64,000 nt of DNA from positions 2,418,001 through 2,482,000 of the forward strand of contig NZ_CP135963.1 in assembly GCF_032460525.1 (NCBI RefSeq), given 5' to 3'. The DNA comes from Geodermatophilus sp. DSM 44513. GTDB taxonomy: Bacteria; Actinomycetota; Actinomycetes; Mycobacteriales; Geodermatophilaceae. Shown one piece after another: positions 59,446 through 64,000 of this stretch. The number at the start of each line of letters is the position of its first letter. Position 1 is the stretch's first letter. A program made the position numbers and the translations under genes. The notes below the pieces were generated by a model that ran no database searches, was not told where the DNA came from, and saw only the letters and a program-made list of their open reading frames with translations.

Positions 59446-59493
59446 TGGAGGCGGGCAGCGCAGGGATCCTGCGCTGCCTGCCTCCACTACCGC
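59439..59493. terminator. Bidirectional terminator containing both stop codons
   Basis: Arms of 26 bases (59439-59464 and 59468-59493) pair with one mismatch (C/T) around GAT. The left arm holds the TAG stop of the qsuB-like gene (59443-59445), the right arm the TAG stop of the convergent hydrolase (59487-59489). Arms read GCGGTAGTGGAGGC and GCCTCCACTACCGC at their outer ends. Confidence 0.88.
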
Positions 59494-60194
59494 AGGTGGG
59501 TGTGGAAGAAGCGCAAGATGCGCGCCCAGGCGTCCTCGGCGGAGGGGTGGTGGTAGCTGAACCCGCCCACCCGCTCCAGGACGGCGAACGGGCCGGTGTT
59601 GTGCCGGTTCATGAAGGAGTGCCCCGCGTCGGGGTACTCGCGCACGTCGTGCGGCACGCCCTGGTCGGTCAGCAGGGTCTCCAGCCGCTGCGCCGCCCCG
59701 CGGAAGGCCCGGTCGCGGCGGCCGTAGCTGGCCACGACCGGGCAGGCGCCGGCCAGCACCTCCTCGGCGTTCTCCGGTACCAGCCCGTAGTTGGGCGCCG
59801 AGACGTCGAAGCCGCGGGTGGCGCCGAGCAGCGCGAAGCCGCCGCCCATGCAGAACCCCAGGACGCCGACCCGGCCGGTGCAGTCCGGCCGGCCGGCCAG
59901 CCAGGTGCGGGCGGCCTCCAGGTCGCCGAACGCGGTGCCCTCCTGCCGCAGCAGGTCACCGAAGGTGCGCTTCAGGCAGCGCGCGGCGCCGCCGGCGCTG
60001 AACAGGTCGGGGGCCAGCGCCAGGTAGCCGGCGGCGGCCAGCCGGTCGGCCTGCTGGCGGGTGTCGTCGGTCAGCCCGAAGGCCTCGTGCACGACCACCA
60101 CGCCGGGCCACGGGCCCTCCCCCACCGGGGGGACGGCGAGGTGGGCGCGCAGCTGCGGGGCGCTGGCGCCGCCGGGGATGGTCGTCGCGGGCAC
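59487..60194 (-). CDS. Dienelactone hydrolase-family protein
   Basis: 235 aa. Alpha/beta hydrolase of the DLH family with Cys nucleophile in [14 protein letters not shown], a Glu in [34 protein letters not shown] and His in [10 protein letters not shown]. In ring-cleavage pathways DLH opens dienelactone to maleylacetate; other members act on diverse esters. Its position after qsuB-type genes is suggestive of aromatic catabolism, but they converge and are not one operon. Confidence 0.9.
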   Translation of the reverse strand: MPATTIPGGASAPQLRAHLAVPPVGEGPWPGVVVVHEAFGLTDDTRQQADRLAAAGYLALAPDLFSAGGAARCLKRTFGDLLRQEGTAFGDLEAARTWLAGRPDCTGRVGVLGFCMGGGFALLGATRGFDVSAPNYGLVPENAEEVLAGACPVVASYGRRDRAFRGAAQRLETLLTDQGVPHDVREYPDAGHSFMNRHNTGPFAVLERVGGFSYHHPSAEDAWARILRFFHTHLR

Positions 60195-60235
60195 GGGCGG
60201 CTCCGTCGTCGTCGGGCGGGGGCAGGTCCCGGACG

Positions 60236-61033
60236 CTACCCAGCGCGCCGCGGACCGGCAGGTCGGTCGGCGAGGGCGGCGAGCTGGTCGGCGGCGGCCT
60301 CGGCGACGCGCGGCGGCACGCCGAGGTCACGCAGCTGCTCGGCGGCCGCCGCCATCTCGGCGGACCGCCGGCGGGCGTGCCGGTGGGACCCGGTGACGAA
60401 CGCGTCGACGTCGGCGGCGGCGAACCGGTCCAGCTCCGCGCCGATGTCGGCGCGCAGCCAGTCGGCGACACCGGCGGCCTCGGCCCCCTCCACCGCCTCG
60501 ACGACGGCGGCGGCCACGCCCTTCCAGAAGACGCTGCGCAGCAGCTTGCGGGAGATGGCCGCGCCGGGCGGGCCGTCCAGGACGTCGACGATGACGCCGA
60601 GGCCGGCCAGCGCCCGCGCGTAGCCGGGGGCGCCGTCGCCGGAGACCAGCATCGGGGTCCGCAGCCCCTTGCCGGGGACCGTCGACAGCAGGGCCACGTC
60701 GGCCACCGGCACGCCCCGCCCGGTCAGGGTCGCGGCCAGGTCCCGCTTGACGCCCGGCGCCGCGGTGTTCAGGTCGGCCCACACGGTGCCCGGGCGCAGG
60801 GCCGGCAGTGCGGAGCGCAGCGCGACGGGCGCGTCGGCGGCGCTGTTGACGCTGAGCACCACGTCCGCGTCGGCGACCGCGGCGGCCTCGCCGTCCCGCG
60901 GCTGCACACCGGGGACGGCGGCCACCCGCGGGTCGTAGCCCCGGACGTCGGCCCCGGCGGCCACCAGGTCGCGGGCGATCTCCGACCCCGCCTCGCCGAG
61001 CCCGAGCAGCGCGAACGCCGGCGGTCGGTCCAC
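60236..61033 (-). CDS. NAD(P)-dependent 3-hydroxyacid-dehydrogenase-like protein (DUF1932)
   Basis: 265 aa. N-terminal Rossmann domain of the 6-phosphogluconate/3-hydroxyisobutyrate dehydrogenase family: [32 protein letters not shown], then [12 protein letters not shown]. The C-terminal helical half ([25 protein letters not shown]) has the Lys-containing helix of DUF1932. Likely acts on a small hydroxyacid. Substrate unknown. Confidence 0.85.
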   Translation of the reverse strand: MDRPPAFALLGLGEAGSEIARDLVAAGADVRGYDPRVAAVPGVQPRDGEAAAVADADVVLSVNSAADAPVALRSALPALRPGTVWADLNTAAPGVKRDLAATLTGRGVPVADVALLSTVPGKGLRTPMLVSGDGAPGYARALAGLGVIVDVLDGPPGAAISRKLLRSVFWKGVAAAVVEAVEGAEAAGVADWLRADIGAELDRFAAADVDAFVTGSHRHARRRSAEMAAAAEQLRDLGVPPRVAEAAADQLAALADRPAGPRRAG

Positions 61034-61059
61034 GGTCCCCCCTCCTCCCCCGGCGCCGG

Positions 61060-61293
61060 CTACTGGACCGGCGCGTCCGGGGGCGGCAGCCGCACCCGGC
61101 GGGCCTCCTCCACGGCGGCCACCCCGGTGACCCGCAGCTCGGCCAGCGGCCGGCCGGCGGGCAGCCGGCCGGAGATGACGCCGATCTCGGTGAGCACCTG
61201 GTCGACCTGCATCCCGCGCTCGCGCAGGGACGCGGCGACCGCGCCCAGGTCGGCCAGGTGCGCGTCGTCGACGGTCACGATCACGGCGGTCAC
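61060..61293 (-). CDS. Small protein resembling a stand-alone subtilisin propeptide (I9-like)
   Basis: 77 aa from GTG at 61293. VTAVIVTVDDAHLADLGAVAASLRERGMQVDQVLTEIGVISGRL is a beta-alpha-beta pattern, and the end AVEEARRVRLPPPD resembles the propeptide terminus that sits in the protease cleft. It lies 110 bases after the subtilase gene on the same strand. It may be an inhibitor or folding chaperone of that protease, supplied in trans. Some databases call such proteins ketohydroxyglutarate aldolase, which seems unlikely. Moderate certainty. Confidence 0.55.
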   Translation of the reverse strand: MTAVIVTVDDAHLADLGAVAASLRERGMQVDQVLTEIGVISGRLPAGRPLAELRVTGVAAVEEARRVRLPPPDAPVQ

Positions 61294-61403
61294 CGGCGCA
61301 CCGTAGCCGCGGTCGGGCCGCCGCGGGGGCGGTGCTCCCGCGGACGCCGCCCCCGCGGGTGACGCCGCCCCCGCCGGACGACGTCGCGCCGGACGACGTC
61401 GCG

Positions 61404-62690
61404 TCACCGCGGCGCGAGCGGCAGCCCGGCGCCGACGTCCACCGACGGGAGCGGCAGCCGCCGGGCGGCCCGGTCCAGCGCCCACCACAGGTCCCGCCCG
61501 CGCAGGCCGGTCTGCTCGGCCCAGAGCGCGGCCAGCCCGGCGACGTGCGGCGTGGCCATGCTGGTCCCGCTGATCGTGTTGTAGCGGTCCGGCAGCGGCC
61601 ACGAGGAGTAGACGTCCACGCCGGGCGCGGCCAGGTCGACCTGCCCGCCGGCGACGGCGGTGCTGCGGGCGGAGAACCAGGCGACCTCGAGGGCGGCGTC
61701 CAGCGCGCCGACGGCCATGATGTCCGGGCTGTTCGCCGGCGCCCCGACGAAGCCGACCTGCCCGGAGCGGCGGTCGGCGTTGTTGCCCGCCGCGGCGACG
61801 ATGAGCGACCCCTGCTCCAGGGCCCGCCGGCCGGCGGCGGTGTAGGCGGGGCTGGGCTCCGGGGTGTCCGCGCCGAGTGACATGGAGACCACCTGGCAGC
61901 CGTTGCGCACCGCCCAGGCGATGCCGGCGAGGATCTCCGCGTCGGTGCCCGACCCCTCGTCGCTGAGCACCTTGCCGACGAACACCTCCGTCTCCGGGGC
62001 GACGCCGTAGCCGCGGGCGCCGTCCAGGACGCGCGGCCCGCAGGCCGTGCCCACGCAGTGCGTGCCGTGCCCGTGCCCGTCCTGCGCGGACTCGCCCGGG
62101 ACGAACGACGTCGCCGTGAGCGCGCGCCCGGCGAGGTCGGGGTGGGCCAGGTCGACCCCGGTGTCGAGCACCGCGACCCGGATGCCGCGCCCGGTGCGCG
62201 GCGAGGTGGCGGCCTCGGTGGCCTGCAGCCCCCAGGTGTGCTGCGGGGTGTCGGCGTACAGCGGCGCGGTCGGCGCCGGGGCCGCGGCCGCCCCGAGCAG
62301 GCGCCCGGTGAGGTCGGCGACGGCGTCCCGGTAACCGGCCAGGTAGCCCTCGGGGACCTCCGGCAGCACGTGGTGCACCAGCTCCGGGGTGACCGCGAGC
62401 ACCGCCGCGTCGCCGGCCAGCCGCTGCGGGTCCACGGTGGCCACGGCCAGCCCGAGACCGGGGAAGACGACTGCCTCGGCGTCGCGCAGCCGGCCCGCGT
62501 CGACGTCGCCGGGCTCGACGTCGCGGGAGTCCGCGACGTCGGACAGCCCCGCGATCCGGCGCATCGCGGCCGCGGTGTCCTCGGCGGGGTCGGCGAAGAC
62601 CACCACCGAGCGACCGGTCGTCGCGGCCGGCGGCAGTGCGCCGGCCCGGTCGCGGCCGGGTCGCGCTCCGGGCGTCGGTCGTCCGATCAC
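61404..62690 (-). CDS. Subtilase-family (S8) serine protease, no signal peptide
   Basis: 428 aa from GTG at 62690, set by GAGGAGG 6 bases upstream. Catalytic triad: Asp in VAVLDTGVDLAHPDL, His in DGHGHGTHCVGTACG, Ser in ISGTSMATPHVAGL; oxyanion Asn in VAAAGNNADRRSG. N-terminal about 140 residues look like a propeptide-like region (VDPQRLAGDAAVLAVTPELVHHVLP). There is no signal peptide, so it is either cytosolic or uses another route. Paired with the small I9-like protein. Confidence 0.92.
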   Translation of the reverse strand: MIGRPTPGARPGRDRAGALPPAATTGRSVVVFADPAEDTAAAMRRIAGLSDVADSRDVEPGDVDAGRLRDAEAVVFPGLGLAVATVDPQRLAGDAAVLAVTPELVHHVLPEVPEGYLAGYRDAVADLTGRLLGAAAAPAPTAPLYADTPQHTWGLQATEAATSPRTGRGIRVAVLDTGVDLAHPDLAGRALTATSFVPGESAQDGHGHGTHCVGTACGPRVLDGARGYGVAPETEVFVGKVLSDEGSGTDAEILAGIAWAVRNGCQVVSMSLGADTPEPSPAYTAAGRRALEQGSLIVAAAGNNADRRSGQVGFVGAPANSPDIMAVGALDAALEVAWFSARSTAVAGGQVDLAAPGVDVYSSWPLPDRYNTISGTSMATPHVAGLAALWAEQTGLRGRDLWWALDRAARRLPLPSVDVGAGLPLAPR

Positions 62691-62792
62691 GGCTGCCTCC
62701 TCGTCCGGTGGGGCACCGGGCGGGAGCCCGGCACGAGAGCCATCGTGACCCGGTGCGACCTCCTCCGCCCCCTCGGCAGCCAGCGGCGGGCT

Positions 62793-62860
62793 GGAACGGC
62801 CTCCCCGCAGGGGCCCGCCGCGAGCTCGCGAGCGGTGGGGGGCAGGGAGGTCCTTCTTCA
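62793..62860. repeat. Dispersed intergenic hairpin element, family 1, copy D
   Basis: GGAACGGCCTCCCCGCAGGG then GCCCGCCGCGAGCTCGCGAG and a G-rich run ending in GGGAGGTCCTTC. It contains the palindrome GCGAGCTCGC at the apex. It ends at the stop codon of the TPP enzyme gene, so it could act as its terminator. Confidence 0.82.
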
Positions 62861-64000
62861 GTGGCCGCGGAAGGCCTCCGCCAGCCACCACGACGGCTCC
62901 TCGGCGGCCACCTTGGCGTCCACGAGCAGCGGCGTGCTGCGCGGGCCGGCCACCCAGGAGGCCACCCCCGCGAGGTCCCCGGGCGCCCGCACCGTGACCG
63001 CGGTGAACCCGTGGCCGCGGGCGATCGAGGCGAAGTCGGTCTCCGGGAAGCGCACTGTGTCCAGCGGGTGCCCGTGCGGGCCGAAGTGGTGCACCTCGGC
63101 GCCGTACGCGGCGTCGTCGTAGACCACGACCACCATCGGCAGGCCCAGCCGCACCACGGTCTCCAGCTCCGCGGCCCCCATCAGCGCGCCGCCGTCGCCG
63201 AGTGCCGCGACCGGCAGCCGGTCCGGCCGGGCCAGCGCCGCGCCGATCGCCGTGGCCAGCCCCAGGCCGACGGACTGGAAGGCCTGGGTGAAGCAGGACC
63301 CGGCCTCGTCGGGGACGTCGAGGAACGCGCTCGGGTAGCCCATGAAGTTGCCCGAGTCGACCGCGACCACCCGCTCGGCCGGCAGCAGGTCGTCCAGCCC
63401 GATGGTCAGCGTGCGCGGGTCGATCCGGCCCGGGACGGCGGCGGGGGTGAACGGCACGTCCCGCCAGCGCCCCCGCTGGGCGATCGCCGTCCGCACCTCC
63501 CCGGAGCGGTAACCGGGGACGGCGGGACCGCCGAGCGCGGCCTCGACGGCCGCCGCGGTCAGCCCGACGTCCCCGACCACGCCGACGGCGACCGGGCGGT
63601 GCGCGCCGACGGCGGCCGGGTCGTCGTCGACCTGCGCGACGACGGCGCCCTCGGCGATGAGCCGGCCGTGCCGCATCGTCCACATGTTCAGCGCGCAGCC
63701 CCAGCCGACCACCAGGTCCGCACCGCCGATCAGCTCGGCGGCCAGCGGGGAGGCGAAGCCGCCGGACACGCCCACCGACCACGGGTGACCGGCGAACAGG
63801 CCGCGCACCACCGCCGAGGTGGCCAGCAGCGCGCCGCACCGCTCGGCCAGCGCCGCCAGCTCCGCCCGCGCGCCGCGGGCCCCCCGGCCGGCCACGAACA
63901 CCGGGCGCCGGGCGGCGCGCAGCGCGGCCGCCAGCCGCTCCACCGCCTCCGCGTCGGGCGGGACCGGGGCGGGCGCGGGCAGCGGCGGGAGCGCGGCCGG
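62858..64000 (-). CDS. Thiamine-pyrophosphate enzyme (acetolactate synthase-like), N-terminus outside window
   Basis: 381 codons seen, with no stop to the right edge; the Pyr domain is cut off. Visible: central domain (PVFVAGRGARGARAELAALAERCGALLATSAVVRGLFAG..) and the PP domain with TPP motif ALGDGGALMGAAELETVVRLGLPMVVVVYDDAAYGAEVHHFG (GDG to YDD), and FPETDFASIARGHG. Family includes acetolactate synthase, benzoylformate decarboxylase and glyoxylate carboligase; the reaction cannot be fixed without the N-terminus. The proline-rich linker PAALPPLPAPAPVPPD lies at the right edge. Confidence 0.85.
   Translation of the reverse strand, partial: PAALPPLPAPAPVPPDAEAVERLAAALRAARRPVFVAGRGARGARAELAALAERCGALLATSAVVRGLFAGHPWSVGVSGGFASPLAAELIGGADLVVGWGCALNMWTMRHGRLIAEGAVVAQVDDDPAAVGAHRPVAVGVVGDVGLTAAAVEAALGGPAVPGYRSGEVRTAIAQRGRWRDVPFTPAAVPGRIDPRTLTIGLDDLLPAERVVAVDSGNFMGYPSAFLDVPDEAGSCFTQAFQSVGLGLATAIGAALARPDRLPVAALGDGGALMGAAELETVVRLGLPMVVVVYDDAAYGAEVHHFGPHGHPLDTVRFPETDFASIARGHGFTAVTVRAPGDLAGVASWVAGPRSTPLLVDAKVAAEEPSWWLAEAFRGH

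Noticed and set aside
62058..63122. 354-residue plus-strand frame over the subtilase
   Set aside because: Arg/Gly/Val-rich antisense shadow; also crosses the family 1 repeat.

Overview
The window is very GC-rich (well over 70% by eye), dense with genes on both strands, and full of GTG starts and 1-4 nt stop/start overlaps. The gene families (DUF222/HNH protein, maltokinase cap-like protein, DUF3616, UBP zinc finger beside a response-regulator flavoprotein, DrrAB-type ABC pair, LigB-type ligase) point to a high-GC actinobacterium, most likely of the Geodermatophilaceae type (Blastococcus/Geodermatophilus/Modestobacter). That assignment is inference from style and gene content; there is no rRNA marker. 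I see no tRNA, rRNA, CRISPR array, insertion sequence or prophage. It reads as ordinary chromosome with many accessory metabolic islands.

Layout. 1-1086: 3' part missing from a DUF222 protein. 1361-3406: dihydroxyacetone kinase dhaK-dhaL-dhaM. 3524-5605: BetT-type choline transporter. 5840-10322: ATP-dependent DNA ligase, then an M20 amidohydrolase overlapping an AbgT transporter. 10319-12843: cupin, monooxygenase-fold protein, maltokinase-cap protein, luciferase-like monooxygenase. 13032-17994: a DHA2 exporter with a long Pro/Thr tail, then an ABC ATPase and its membrane partner. 18040-19230: a three-gene nitrile hydratase with the beta subunit split in two. 19244-23338: acyl-CoA synthetase, then asparaginase / polysaccharide-deacetylase-fold hydrolase / small Cys protein. 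23715-31604: membrane glycosyltransferase, CPBP protease, small membrane proteins, a frameshifted GNAT acetyltransferase, alpha/beta hydrolase, a tiny acidic protein, a DrrAB-like ABC exporter, and a BrkB-like protein. 31669-39282: UPF0303 and YciI proteins, a protein with three cold-shock domains, a CoA-disulfide-reductase-like flavoprotein, azlCD, mug, and a sigma-region-2/membrane fusion. 39286-44272: DUF3616, then a LysR regulator divergent from an SCP2-like protein and hydrolase, then VanZ and another membrane protein. 44291-48148: CitA/CitB-type two-component system divergent from dctA. 48218-49711: DHA2 exporter. 50128-54159: cNMP-sensor kinase, response-regulator/thioredoxin-reductase-like fusion, cysteine-less thioredoxin, UBP zinc finger. 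54334-59445: TetR, shikimate-type MFS, shikimate/quinate dehydrogenase, 3-dehydroshikimate dehydratase/HPPD-like fusion. 59487-64000: dienelactone hydrolase, dehydrogenase, a small propeptide-like protein beside a subtilase, and a TPP enzyme cut by the window edge.

The best candidates for undescribed biology are three. First, the redox-looking signalling cluster at 50128-54159: both thioredoxin-system proteins have lost their CxxC cysteines while the kinase and receiver residues are intact. Second, the triple cold-shock-domain protein with Arg/Gly-rich linkers at 33338-34255. Third, families of dispersed intergenic hairpin elements, one of them with at least four copies here. The split nitrile hydratase and the subtilase with a possible separate propeptide gene are also worth a look. 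Many convergent genes end in long perfect hairpins, some containing the stop codons themselves.
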